This document shows, in pieces, positions 7,655-15,834 of a stretch of 64,000 nucleotides of DNA. The DNA lies in NCBI GenBank assembly GCA_964533215.1, contig CAZHLJ010000001.1:682001-746000 (forward strand). The letters run 5' to 3'. Every line of letters begins with the position of its first letter. Within the stretch, counting starts at the first letter, position 1. The translations under genes and the position numbers were made by a program. The DNA is from Bact-08 sp964533215. GTDB lineage: Bacteria; Bacteroidota; Bacteroidia; Bacteroidales; UBA932. The notes beneath the pieces were generated by a model. That model was not told the origin of the DNA. It made no database searches and saw nothing but the letters and a program-made list of their open reading frames with translations.

Positions 7655-10471
7655 ATGAGAAAAAAACATTTTTGTAACAAGCTCCTTATTGGATTAACGG
7701 CAGTGCTGTTTTGTTTTGCCTGTAAAAGTAATACGAATGAACAGCTTAGCATGGAATATGAGAAATATGTCATGCCAAACGGATTACAGGTAGTTCTTCA
7801 TGAAGATCATTCCGACCCTATGATCTCATACGCAATCATGTACCATGTCGGTTCCAGCAGAGAGACTCCAGGGAAGACCGGTTTTGCACACCTTTTCGAA
7901 CATCTGCTTTTTGGAGGCTCGGAAAATGTTGAACCTGGCAAATTTGATAAAATTATAGAAAATGCGGGTGGTTCGAATAATGGTTTCACAAGTGAGGATG
8001 TAACAGCCTATTATGAAACATTCCCAAAAAACGCTCTGGAAAAGATATTGTGGCTGGAATCGGACCGTATGGGATTCTTTATCAACTCAGTTACCCCTCG
8101 TTCCCTGGCTATTCAGCAGAATGTAGTCCAGAACGAAAAGAGACAGGGAGAAGATAACTCTCCTTATGGCTTTACTAACTGGGTGATCTCCAAAAATCTT
8201 TATCCTGCAGGCCATCCATATAGTTGGGAGGTGATTGGAGAGATGGCAGATTTAAGAAGTGCAACATTGGACGATGTTAAAAGTTATTACGAGCATTTTT
8301 ACGGGCCAAACAACGCCACTCTTGTATTGACGGGAGACTTTGATTCAGATACCGTAAAAGCATTGCTGACAAAATATTTTGGAGAGATCAAATCTCATGG
8401 CGAAGTTGAAAAACGTTCAGCCATGCCGGTCACACTAGATAAAACCATCAAATTGTATCACGAAGACAATTTTGCCAACGCTCCAGAGCTGACAATGGTA
8501 TGGCCGGTTCCGGAATCTTATACAAAAGACTCCTATGCGCTGGATTTCCTTGCCAAAGTCCTTGCTGATGGAAAGAAAGCACCTATGTATAAAGTTCTGG
8601 TAAAAGAGAAAAACCTGACATCTTCAGTTGATGCATATAACAGTTCAAGTGAACTTGCCGGTCAGTTCGTAATAAGCGTGAGAGCCAACGAAGGCAAATC
8701 ACTCAAGGAGGTGGAAAGTGCTGTAGAAGAGGCTTTCGCCCGTTTCGAAAAAGAAGGGATTACCCCTAATGATATAGAGAAGGTTAAAGCTCAAAGCGAG
8801 AAGTCTTTCTATGATGGATTGGACGGAGTCAACGGTAAGGCGCTTAAGCTTGCTTTCTACAACACATTCCTTGGAGATCCGGGCTTTATTGGGAAAGATA
8901 TCCAGAACATAAAAGCGGTGACTCTTGATGATGTTAAACGTGTGTATGAGAAATATATCAAAGGAAAACCTCACGTAGTAACCAGTTTTGTACCTCGGGG
9001 AGCCACAGGGATGATGGCTGAAAACTCAGTACCTGCAGGTGTGAAAGAGGAGAACATCAATAGCGCAAGTCAGGTTGCAATAGCAGATACAAGCAAAGAG
9101 ACAATCACAAAAACCCCATCTGCACTTGACAGGACAAAAGAGCCGGCAGCAGGAGAAGAGCCGGAGGTGAATATTCCGGAAGTGTGGGAAGAGACCTTGT
9201 CAAATGGCATAGTAGTTGCCGGCATAAGGAACAGAGAGCTGCCGGTGGTAGATATAAACATTGAAATAGAGGGGGGCATGCTTCAGGATAAAGTAGAGTT
9301 GCCCGGTGTAAGCAATCTGGTTGCCAACATGTTGCCTCAGGGTACAAAGTCAAAGACACCGGAGGAGCTTGAGGAGGAGATTAAGATGCTTGGTTCTTCG
9401 ATAAGCGTAATGGGTCAGAAAGAAGAGATTTCTATCAATAGCAGCTCCCTTTCAAGGAATTTTGCCAAGACGGTCTCTCTGATAAAGGAGATTATCCTTG
9501 AACCTCGTTGGGATTCTACCGAGTTTTCAATAACCAGAAACATGACCAGGAATATGATTTTACAATCAGAAGCAGAACCGACAATGGTGGCAAACCTTAC
9601 ATTCGGCAAGTTGCTTTATGGCAGTGAGCATATTTTCGGTTACAGCCCGCTTGGGAACAAAGAGTCGATAGATAAGATTACACTGAACGACCTTAAAACA
9701 TATTATCAAAATAATTTCTCTCCATCTGTTACAAGAATACAGGTGTCGGGTAATGTTTCAAAAAGAGAGGTTCTTGCTGCCCTCAAACCTCTTGAAAAAG
9801 AGTGGAAGGCCAAGGATGTGAAAATAAACAATTTCAAGGCAAATGCACCTTTGAAAGAGCCTAAGCTATATTTTGTAGATATTCCAGGATCACGCCAATC
9901 GGTAATTATGGTTGGATGTCTTACCCTTTCAAGAACCAATCCGGATTATGTCTATGCTGACTTTGTAAATTACAGGTTAGGTGGTGCATTCACAAGTATA
10001 TTGAACCAGATCCTCAGAGAGGAAAAGGGTTTCACTTATGGAGCCGGGAGCGATTTCTTCGAACAAAAGACCCTTGCACCTTTCAGAGTTGCAACCAGTG
10101 TGCGTTCAGATGCCACTTTTGAGACTATGAAAATAATCAGAGAGCAACTGGATAAGTACCGTTACGGAATTTTCCAGGAGGCTGTCGATTTCTCCAGGAA
10201 CTGCATGATCCGCTCAAATGCCTTACGCTTTGAGACAAACGCATCTTTGGTAAACATGTTGAGGACTATGACAAAATATGGACTGAAAAGCGACTATGTA
10301 AAGAAAGAAGAAAATGTTATAAGGCAAGCGACTCAGGCCCAGCACAGAGCTATTGCAGAAAAATATCTGGATCCTGATAAAATGTACTATATCGTAGTTG
10401 GAGATGCCGCCACACAGATGGCTCCACTAGAGAAGCTAGGGCTCGGGAAGCCGATACTTTTGAAAAGGTAA
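7655..10471 (+). CDS. M16 family zinc metallopeptidase lipoprotein (two-domain)
   Basis: A 938-residue peptidase anchored as a lipoprotein: the signal peptide ends in CFAC, with the lipidated Cys at about residue 23. The first M16 half has the inverted zinc motif H79-F-E-H form (HLFEH, His79, Glu82, His83) and a third ligand Glu161 in NVVQNEK. The second half (from about residue 510, ETLSNGIVV) is an M16-like domain without the HxxEH motif, as expected for the non-catalytic half that closes the chamber. A Pro/Glu/Thr-rich linker of about 50 residues joins the halves. Such enzymes degrade peptides in the periplasm or at the cell surface. It follows the GH20 gene by 34 bp and ends before a strong terminator. 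Confidence 0.93.
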   Translation: MRKKHFCNKLLIGLTAVLFCFACKSNTNEQLSMEYEKYVMPNGLQVVLHEDHSDPMISYAIMYHVGSSRETPGKTGFAHLFEHLLFGGSENVEPGKFDKIIENAGGSNNGFTSEDVTAYYETFPKNALEKILWLESDRMGFFINSVTPRSLAIQQNVVQNEKRQGEDNSPYGFTNWVISKNLYPAGHPYSWEVIGEMADLRSATLDDVKSYYEHFYGPNNATLVLTGDFDSDTVKALLTKYFGEIKSHGEVEKRSAMPVTLDKTIKLYHEDNFANAPELTMVWPVPESYTKDSYALDFLAKVLADGKKAPMYKVLVKEKNLTSSVDAYNSSSELAGQFVISVRANEGKSLKEVESAVEEAFARFEKEGITPNDIEKVKAQSEKSFYDGLDGVNGKALKLAFYNTFLGDPGFIGKDIQNIKAVTLDDVKRVYEKYIKGKPHVVTSFVPRGATGMMAENSVPAGVKEENINSASQVAIADTSKETITKTPSALDRTKEPAAGEEPEVNIPEVWEETLSNGIVVAGIRNRELPVVDINIEIEGGMLQDKVELPGVSNLVANMLPQGTKSKTPEELEEEIKMLGSSISVMGQKEEISINSSSLSRNFAKTVSLIKEIILEPRWDSTEFSITRNMTRNMILQSEAEPTMVANLTFGKLLYGSEHIFGYSPLGNKESIDKITLNDLKTYYQNNFSPSVTRIQVSGNVSKREVLAALKPLEKEWKAKDVKINNFKANAPLKEPKLYFVDIPGSRQSVIMVGCLTLSRTNPDYVYADFVNYRLGGAFTSILNQILREEKGFTYGAGSDFFEQKTLAPFRVATSVRSDATFETMKIIREQLDKYRYGIFQEAVDFSRNCMIRSNALRFETNASLVNMLRTMTKYGLKSDYVKKEENVIRQATQAQHRAIAEKYLDPDKMYYIVVGDAATQMAPLEKLGLGKPILLKR

Positions 10472-10521
10472 CTAACTTAGGGACGCACATTGTGTGAATT
10501 CCATGCACTGAAATAATGACG

Positions 10522-10568
10522 ACGACCGGTAGTGAGCTGATGCAAAAGCTGCCGGTCGTTGTTTTTTA
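10522..10568 (+). terminator. Rho-independent terminator of the GH20-M16 unit
   Basis: The stem ACGACCGGTAG (10522-10532) pairs with CTGCCGGTCGT (10549-10559), with one G-T wobble, and is followed by TGTTTTTTAT. It lies 50 bp past the M16 stop and before the opposing S41-like gene. Confidence 0.87.
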
Positions 10569-10583
10569 TAGTTTGATTTATGG

Positions 10584-12845
10584 CTATTGCCCTATGCCAA
10601 TGGATGGTTTTATTAATCTATGGGATACTTCAATTGCTTTTTCTAGAAATTCATCCCTTCCTTCTCTAATCCCATTGATGGTTTTGTTGATATAAATATC
10701 CGGAACAATTTTATCTTGATGATGATCACTCCATGAGATGTAAAAATTCCCTGGTAGTGTGAAAGAACAGATATTTTCCGCGGCCCCAATTGTAGGCTGT
10801 CCAATTACAGTAGTCGATTCATGCCCTTTAATATAGGCGATATAACTAGACACATTACTTACAGCACTTCCGTCAGTAATTAATATGATTTTTGCACTGA
10901 TACGAGGCATTGTTGGTTTTATTATCCAACTGTATTTCTTATTCCCTTGAATTTCTTCGCTTTTACCATATATTACCTGAGGAACGTGCATCCAGGCCTT
11001 GTCTTCGCTGTTGTCCAACAAATATGACAGCACCTTTAGATTGCCTTTTTGATATCCTCTCAGATCGCAGATTATTGTTTTGGCCCTAGCTAATTGATGA
11101 GAAATAGGCTTAATGACGTTTATTCCTGCTTTGCTGATATTGAGGTAAATTATATCATCGTTAATAATTCTATATGCATCCAATATTGAAGCACTTTTCA
11201 TCAGCATCAGTGAATTAGGTGTCTGATTTCGGATTAATTCTATTGGCTGACTATTGACTACTATTTTTAGAGTAGAATCCATATCTCCCATAAGAGATTC
11301 TCTGTTTGATCTATATGTCATCCACTCGTCCGATTCAGCAGAGATTCTACTTTTGACTTCATTAAAAAAATCCAAAGGATCAACTCCATTAACCTTCTCC
11401 ACAATATCTCCAGGTGTCAATTTGATTTCTTTGTCAGACACTTTTGTTATTACAAGTTTGTTTTCGATGAATTCCCAAGAAATGGCCGGTAAATAGCACT
11501 TCTCTTTTGGAAAGCCAACTCTGAGATAGTCATCTTTTAAAGCAGCTGTGAGTTGTCTGAGAGTACCTGAAAAATCCAGATCATCCTTATCTGTAAAACT
11601 CTTTAACAATGCCTTCTCAAGTTCATTATCCCAATTTACGTCTGAAGCTTTGATGAAAGGGTAAAAATGCTTGAGAGCATTCCACGCAATTATTATATTT
11701 CCTAGCCTTAAAGGTAAATTATGTTCATTTTTGTCAATTTCTGAAATAGCATTGTCCAACTCCGCTTTGTCTGATGGCGGATATGTGCCATCGTTGTTAC
11801 AATAAAGACTCATAGGGATAATGCAGGAAACGCCGCTTCCAATATCTTCTTTTATCACATCACCAATCTCTGGCTCTTTATTAGATTTAAAATTTTTCTT
11901 GATTGCATCATTTTTGGAACTCTTTTTTATGGACAAACATGTTTTTCCTTGAAAACAATTCAATCGATCTATCGAAAACAAAAATCCACTCCCTGTCCCT
12001 TTCCAGATATTCTTGTTGATAATTTCATTATAATTTTCAACTTCAAAATCGCTTCCCTCAAAGGGAACTTCGATCCATAAGCCATTTTCTTCATAATAAA
12101 AATGAAGATCGTCTACAAACATCTCACCATCGCCTTTTAAGAAGCAACCCACCTGAATTGCTGAAGCTGAGGGAGAAACTTTACCGGTAACTTCATATCT
12201 ATCCCATGAAGTCTTAGCTATTGGACTTTTTGTGATATTTTCAATAAAATTTGGAGTATAGATTTTCAGACAAAGGTGTCCCAATCCAGTAGACCCTTCT
12301 GCTACTTTAACTGTTCCGGAAATTTTTATACGTTTTCCAAGATATTGTTTTGCTGTGATATTTGTAAAAAACAGTCCGTAGCCTTCACCTCCGTCATTGT
12401 TAATTTGTTTCTTGCCGTTATTAAAAACGGAACTATCATATAGTCGGTTGTATTTTCCCGTTCCCCTGACTATACCGAGATATTGTGCGTTTAAAGCTTT
12501 GTACCCTGAAGTATCTTTGGGTGTGATTGTCTTGATGTTGAATTTGACTCTTCTCTTGGCATCGAAAAATTTTGCTGTTGGGGCAATAGGTTGGAAAAGA
12601 TTGTTTAATGTGCTGATGAACTGTTTTTTGTCGGTACATTCAATTATTTTCTGAGACCCATATATTGCAAATTTATCCCAGTCAATTTTATCGGCTTCCA
12701 CACTAGGATGAAAATATTTTACGTATCCATATGCTCTAGAGAATGCTTTAAGGTTCTCGATCTTTTCCGTTGTCTGGCATCTTGCATAGGTGCCTGCAAT
12801 TACAATAGATATTAATGTCAGTACAAATATTTTTATTATTTTCAT
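10584..12845 (-). CDS. S41 family peptidase-like exported protein
   Basis: A 753-residue exported protein with a signal peptide (about 1-24). The N-terminus (KIENLKAFSRAYGYVKYFHPS) is the conserved start of the Bacteroidetes S41 (tail-specific/C-terminal-processing) peptidases. A middle beta-rich region (about 130-300) is followed by a repeated FYPFIKASDVNWDNELEKAL module, a PDZ-like segment (about 470-520, TPGDIVEKVNGVDP) and the S41 catalytic region (about 560-740). The probable nucleophile Ser lies in ITDGSAVSNVSSY, which is less canonical than the usual TNGxSxSAAE, so activity is likely but not certain. It is a single gene facing the M16 terminator. Its natural substrate is unknown. Confidence 0.78.
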   Translation of the reverse strand: MKIIKIFVLTLISIVIAGTYARCQTTEKIENLKAFSRAYGYVKYFHPSVEADKIDWDKFAIYGSQKIIECTDKKQFISTLNNLFQPIAPTAKFFDAKRRVKFNIKTITPKDTSGYKALNAQYLGIVRGTGKYNRLYDSSVFNNGKKQINNDGGEGYGLFFTNITAKQYLGKRIKISGTVKVAEGSTGLGHLCLKIYTPNFIENITKSPIAKTSWDRYEVTGKVSPSASAIQVGCFLKGDGEMFVDDLHFYYEENGLWIEVPFEGSDFEVENYNEIINKNIWKGTGSGFLFSIDRLNCFQGKTCLSIKKSSKNDAIKKNFKSNKEPEIGDVIKEDIGSGVSCIIPMSLYCNNDGTYPPSDKAELDNAISEIDKNEHNLPLRLGNIIIAWNALKHFYPFIKASDVNWDNELEKALLKSFTDKDDLDFSGTLRQLTAALKDDYLRVGFPKEKCYLPAISWEFIENKLVITKVSDKEIKLTPGDIVEKVNGVDPLDFFNEVKSRISAESDEWMTYRSNRESLMGDMDSTLKIVVNSQPIELIRNQTPNSLMLMKSASILDAYRIINDDIIYLNISKAGINVIKPISHQLARAKTIICDLRGYQKGNLKVLSYLLDNSEDKAWMHVPQVIYGKSEEIQGNKKYSWIIKPTMPRISAKIILITDGSAVSNVSSYIAYIKGHESTTVIGQPTIGAAENICSFTLPGNFYISWSDHHQDKIVPDIYINKTINGIREGRDEFLEKAIEVSHRLIKPSIGIGQ

Positions 12846-12935
12846 GTCTAGACTAAATAATTGATATATAGTATTTTATTATTTGGTATATGCTTATTGT
12901 AATTTTTTGCCAGGTAATGACGAAAATAAAAATAA

Positions 12936-12981
12936 GGACTGATAAAATTGATATTCAATTAATTATCAGTCCTTTTTCTTT
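12936..12981. terminator. Bidirectional terminator downstream of tRNA-Leu
   Basis: GGACTGATAA (12936-12945) pairs with TTATCAGTCC (12963-12972), and an inner AATTG/CAATT stem extends it. The plus strand continues with TTTTTCTTT. The minus strand, which carries the tRNA, continues with TTATTTTTATTTT. It therefore can end tRNA transcription before the S41-like gene. Confidence 0.8.
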
Positions 12982-13067
12982 GGTGCCCGGAACAGGACTC
13001 GAACCTGCACAGCCTTGCGGCCACTGGTCCCTGAAACCAGCGTGTCTACCAATTTCACCATCCGGGC
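12981..13067 (-). tRNA. tRNA-Leu (anticodon CAG)
   Basis: On the minus strand the 7-bp acceptor arms GCCCGGA and TCCGGGC pair perfectly. The D-arm follows, then an anticodon stem CTGGT/ACCAG with loop TTCAGGG (anticodon CAG). A class II variable arm (TGGCCGCAAGGCTGT) identifies leucine, and the T-arm has TTCGAGT. The 3' CCA is encoded (12981-12983 on the plus strand as TGG). No adjacent integrase or duplicated tRNA end was seen, so it is not an evident attachment site. Confidence 0.96.
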
Positions 13068-13113
13068 TGGTTGTTTATAAGTGAAAAATCACTTTTTTGG
13101 CAGAACAGGGACA

Positions 13114-13121
13114 CAAAAGTA
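13114..13121 (-). promoter_or_regulatory. Bacteroidetes -7 box (TACTTTTG) for tRNA-Leu
   Basis: Read on the minus strand, TACTTTTG matches the TAnnTTTG consensus. It sits about 47 bp upstream of the tRNA 5' end. I see no good -33 TTTG at the right spacing. Confidence 0.45.
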
Positions 13122-13131
13122 CAAAATTTTC

Positions 13132-14043
13132 TCAGATAACATAAAAAATATAAAGCAGGGAGGAGATACTTATCATTATCCAGATGATTATCCCCTGGAT
13201 CATTGGCTTTAAACCGACTTCTTTCAAAGCCTTTCTGGAGAGAGACGCACCAATGAAAAAGAGGGAGAGGGTCATACCTTTGCGGGCAATTGCTGTAATA
13301 CTGCCTGTTATGGCTGCAGGAATTGAAAAGAGAGTGTTAAGAAGCATTGCCAGGATGAATAGAAATATAAACCAGGGAATTATGTTTTTATTGGTTTTGC
13401 CTTTGAACAAGAGTGCTGTCACTATCGTCAAAGGTATAATCCATAAGGCGCGTGTAAGTTTCACTGTTGTGGCCAGCTTCAGGGCCTCATCACCGTAAGC
13501 TGACGCAGCTCCCACAACGGAACTCGTGTCATGAATTGCAATCGCCGACCAAAGACCGAACTGATGTTGGGATAACCCAAGCAAATGCCCTATCGCAGGA
13601 AAGATAAAAAGTGCTATGGCATTCAATATGAATACTGTTCCCAGGGCAATTGACATTTGATTACTGTCAGCCTTTATTGTGGGGCCTACCGCTGCAATTG
13701 CACTTCCTCCACAGATAGCAGTGCCGGAGCTTATCAGATATCCTGTCTTCTTGTCCACTTTCAGCCACCTTGCCAGCAAAATTCCGAGAATCATTGTGCC
13801 GGCAACAGAAGCTATAGTGAAAAGCATGCCATCTTTCCCGGATTCCACTGCCTGACCAAGGTTCATGCCGAATCCCAAGCCAACGACAGATGCTTGCAAA
13901 AGAATTTTAGATGCTTTCTTGTTAAAGACAGGATAAGCTTCACCAAATACAAGAGCGAATATCAGTCCGGTGAAGAGGGCTACAGGAGGTGTTACGATTG
14001 GTGTTAAACAGAATATTAGCAGAATCAGATATATAAATTTCAT
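13132..14043 (-). CDS. yeiH: YeiH family putative sulfate exporter (UPF0324)
   Basis: A 303-residue inner-membrane protein with about nine to ten hydrophobic segments. Family landmarks are VGLGFGMNLGQ, SSGTAICGGSAIAAVGP, AIHDTSSVVGAASAYG and a C-terminal LFFIGASLSRKALKEVG. YeiH proteins are annotated as sulfate or sulfonate-related exporters, though the true substrate is not firmly established. It is preceded after 73 bp by a LysR-type regulator of the CysB/YeiE kind on the same strand, an arrangement found with yeiH in many bacteria, which supports control by that regulator. The start is the ATG at 14041-14043. Confidence 0.92.
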   Translation of the reverse strand: MKFIYLILLIFCLTPIVTPPVALFTGLIFALVFGEAYPVFNKKASKILLQASVVGLGFGMNLGQAVESGKDGMLFTIASVAGTMILGILLARWLKVDKKTGYLISSGTAICGGSAIAAVGPTIKADSNQMSIALGTVFILNAIALFIFPAIGHLLGLSQHQFGLWSAIAIHDTSSVVGAASAYGDEALKLATTVKLTRALWIIPLTIVTALLFKGKTNKNIIPWFIFLFILAMLLNTLFSIPAAITGSITAIARKGMTLSLFFIGASLSRKALKEVGLKPMIQGIIIWIMISISSLLYIFYVI

Positions 14044-14116
14044 TCGTCACTGTTTTAAAATGTGACGCAAAAGTATGGCGCATCAAATGATATTGCCAAT
14101 TGTTTTTTTGAATGTG

Positions 14117-15013
14117 CTATAACCTGTTGTTATAATGAAGGGCAAATTGCATGAAGTGCTGCGAGAGTCCGCTCTCTGTACCATGAAGCATGACGAATGA
14201 AAATTCGCGCGGCATTGAAAGCTCATCCAGGTCAATTACCTTGAACTGTCCTGAAGCCAGCTCCCGCGAGATTGAGCGGATAGATACGATGCCCATGCAC
14301 TCCGAATTTTCGAGGAAAAGTTTAATGCTTTCCGTGCTTCCAAGATACATTCTGATATTAAGGTCGGATAACTTAATGTTATGATTAAGCAGGGCTGTTT
14401 TTATTACATCCAAAGTGCCGGAACCACCCTCCCGCAATACCAGTGGAACTTTTTTTAACTCTCCAAGTGTCATCTCATCCAACTTGGCCAGTTTGCTGCG
14501 GCTATGAACCACCGCAACTAGCTCATCTTGAATAAATGTGATATATTTGAGATTTGGCAGACGGAGATTTCCCTCAACAAGGCCAAGGTCGATAAGATGT
14601 TTCTGCAATGCGGATTCAATTTCGCGGGAGTTGCCATTTAGCAGAGAGAGGGTGATGTGGGGAAACTTATCGGTGAACTTTGCAAGAAGAGGAGGAAGTA
14701 CATATTGAGCGATAGTTGTGCTGGCTCCAAGGCGAAGTTCTCCGGAATTTTCATTCTGAAGTATATTCATTTCGTAGTCCAGCTGTCTGTAGTTTTCCAT
14801 TATTCGCTCGCTGTGATCAAGTAGGGTCTTTCCGGCTGATGTCAGTGAAATTTTATTTCCCATGCGCTCAAAAAGCGGAGCCTTATAAAAATTTTCCAAC
14901 TCCTGTATATGTTTGGTTATTGCAGGCTGTGTTATGAACAACTCTTGTGAGGCCTTGGTGAAACTAAGGTTTCTGGCCACACTTACAAATACTTTCAGTC
15001 TGAAATCGTGCAT
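14117..15013 (-). CDS. LysR family transcriptional regulator (CysB/YeiE-like)
   Basis: A 298-residue regulator. The N-terminal winged helix-turn-helix (about 1-60: LSFTKASQELFITQPAITKHI in two parts) is followed by a linker helix and a two-lobed effector-binding domain (about 90-290; GELRLGASTTIAQYVLP opens lobe I). I take the ATG at 15011-15013 (MHDFRLKVF) as start, because the only earlier candidate is a TTG 15 nt upstream and LysR proteins normally begin here. It lies upstream of yeiH on the same strand and likely controls it, with a sulfur compound as a plausible signal. It is divergent from the UV-glycosylase operon with only about 65 bp between, so it could influence both. Confidence 0.93.
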   Translation of the reverse strand: MHDFRLKVFVSVARNLSFTKASQELFITQPAITKHIQELENFYKAPLFERMGNKISLTSAGKTLLDHSERIMENYRQLDYEMNILQNENSGELRLGASTTIAQYVLPPLLAKFTDKFPHITLSLLNGNSREIESALQKHLIDLGLVEGNLRLPNLKYITFIQDELVAVVHSRSKLAKLDEMTLGELKKVPLVLREGGSGTLDVIKTALLNHNIKLSDLNIRMYLGSTESIKLFLENSECMGIVSIRSISRELASGQFKVIDLDELSMPREFSFVMLHGTESGLSQHFMQFALHYNNRL

Positions 15014-15033
15014 GATGGGATAGATCAATTCAT

Positions 15034-15067
15034 TTTGATACCATAAAGATAGAAATTATTATATTTG
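15034..15067 (+). promoter_or_regulatory. Putative promoter of the glycosylase-Gdx operon
   Basis: The -7 box TATATTTG (15060-15067) matches TAnnTTTG, with a TTTG at 15034-15037, 22 bp upstream, slightly longer than the usual 19-21. Transcription would start a few bases before the ATG at 15079, giving a very short leader. Confidence 0.45.
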
Positions 15068-15078
15068 CAGCCGAATTA

Positions 15079-15507
15079 ATGAGAATCTGGTCACTACATC
15101 CCTGCTACCTTGATACTAAAGGCATTCTCGCCCTTTGGCGTGAGGCTTTGTTGGCCAAAAAAGTTCTAGAGGGGAAAACCAATGGATATAAGAACCATCC
15201 TCAGCTGAACCGCTTCAAAGAGTCGGACAGTCCAGTCATGAGTATTAATTGCTATCTTGCCGAAGTTTACAATGAGGCTCTCGATAGAGGATATGACTTT
15301 TGCAGGGAGAAAATCGACTGGAATTTTGAGAAGATATCATTAACTGTAACGTCAGGACAGATGAATTACGAAAAGGAGCATCTGCTACAAAAACTTCAGG
15401 TCAGAGATAAGAATAGATACGAAGAATTGATTAAGATAAATGAATTTAAACCGCATCCTATGTTTAGAGTTGTCAATGGCGATGTGGAGAGTTGGGAAAA
15501 ATTATGA
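15079..15507 (+). CDS. Pyrimidine dimer DNA glycosylase / endonuclease V family
   Basis: A 142-residue cytoplasmic protein that matches the bacterial Pyr_excise family related to T4 endonuclease V. These enzymes cut the glycosidic bond at UV-induced pyrimidine dimers and nick the DNA, starting base-excision repair. Landmarks are the MRIWSLHPCYLD start, GILALWREALLAKKVL, the NHPQLNRF segment and the HPMFRVV end. The stop overlaps the next start as ATGA (15504-15507), so it is translationally coupled to the SMR transporter gene. It leads a three-gene operon. Whether the gene is UV-inducible cannot be told. Confidence 0.9.
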   Translation: MRIWSLHPCYLDTKGILALWREALLAKKVLEGKTNGYKNHPQLNRFKESDSPVMSINCYLAEVYNEALDRGYDFCREKIDWNFEKISLTVTSGQMNYEKEHLLQKLQVRDKNRYEELIKINEFKPHPMFRVVNGDVESWEKL

Positions 15508-15830
15508 ACTGGATTACTTTAATAATAGCTGGCTTTTTTGAAGCTGCCTTTGCATCGTGCCTGGGTAAGGCAAAAGAGACCACAGGCCAGGAATCGTTGC
15601 TTTGGTACGGAGGTTTTATAATTACACTTTCCATAAGCATGATATTGCTGGTTAAGGCAACAAAAACATTGCCTATAGGTACAGCCTATGCTGTATGGAC
15701 TGGCATTGGGGCTGTTGGGACAGTTTTGATGGGCATATTTGTATTTAAGGAGCCGGTCAACTTCTGGAGATTATTTTTTCTCTCTACCTTGATTTTTTCT
15801 ATTATTGGTCTTAAAATTGCATCACATTAG
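15504..15830 (+). CDS. SMR family exporter, Gdx (guanidinium) type
   Basis: A 108-residue, four-helix inner-membrane antiporter of the small multidrug resistance family. The essential proton/substrate carboxylate is Glu13 in helix 1 (AGFFEAAFA). The LPIGTAYAVWTGIGAVG stretch in helix 3 is the signature of the Gdx/SugE subtype, which exports guanidinium, rather than the EmrE/Qac drug subtype. I use the ATG at 15504, which overlaps the preceding stop (ATGA); an upstream TTG at 15492 is less likely. No guanidine riboswitch is visible, as the gene has no leader of its own. Gdx works as an antiparallel dimer, so a single gene is enough. Confidence 0.9.
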   Translation: MNWITLIIAGFFEAAFASCLGKAKETTGQESLLWYGGFIITLSISMILLVKATKTLPIGTAYAVWTGIGAVGTVLMGIFVFKEPVNFWRLFFLSTLIFSIIGLKIASH

Positions 15831-15834
15831 AATT

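Noticed and set aside
12981..13067. tRNA-Leu as an integration site
   Set aside because: No duplicated 3' end of the tRNA, no integrase and no foreign gene block lies nearby.
13079..13097. Hairpin AAGTGA/TCACTT with a T-run as a plus-strand terminator
   Set aside because: No plus-strand gene precedes it; it is a six-bp stem upstream of the tRNA, and on the minus strand it has no U-tract.
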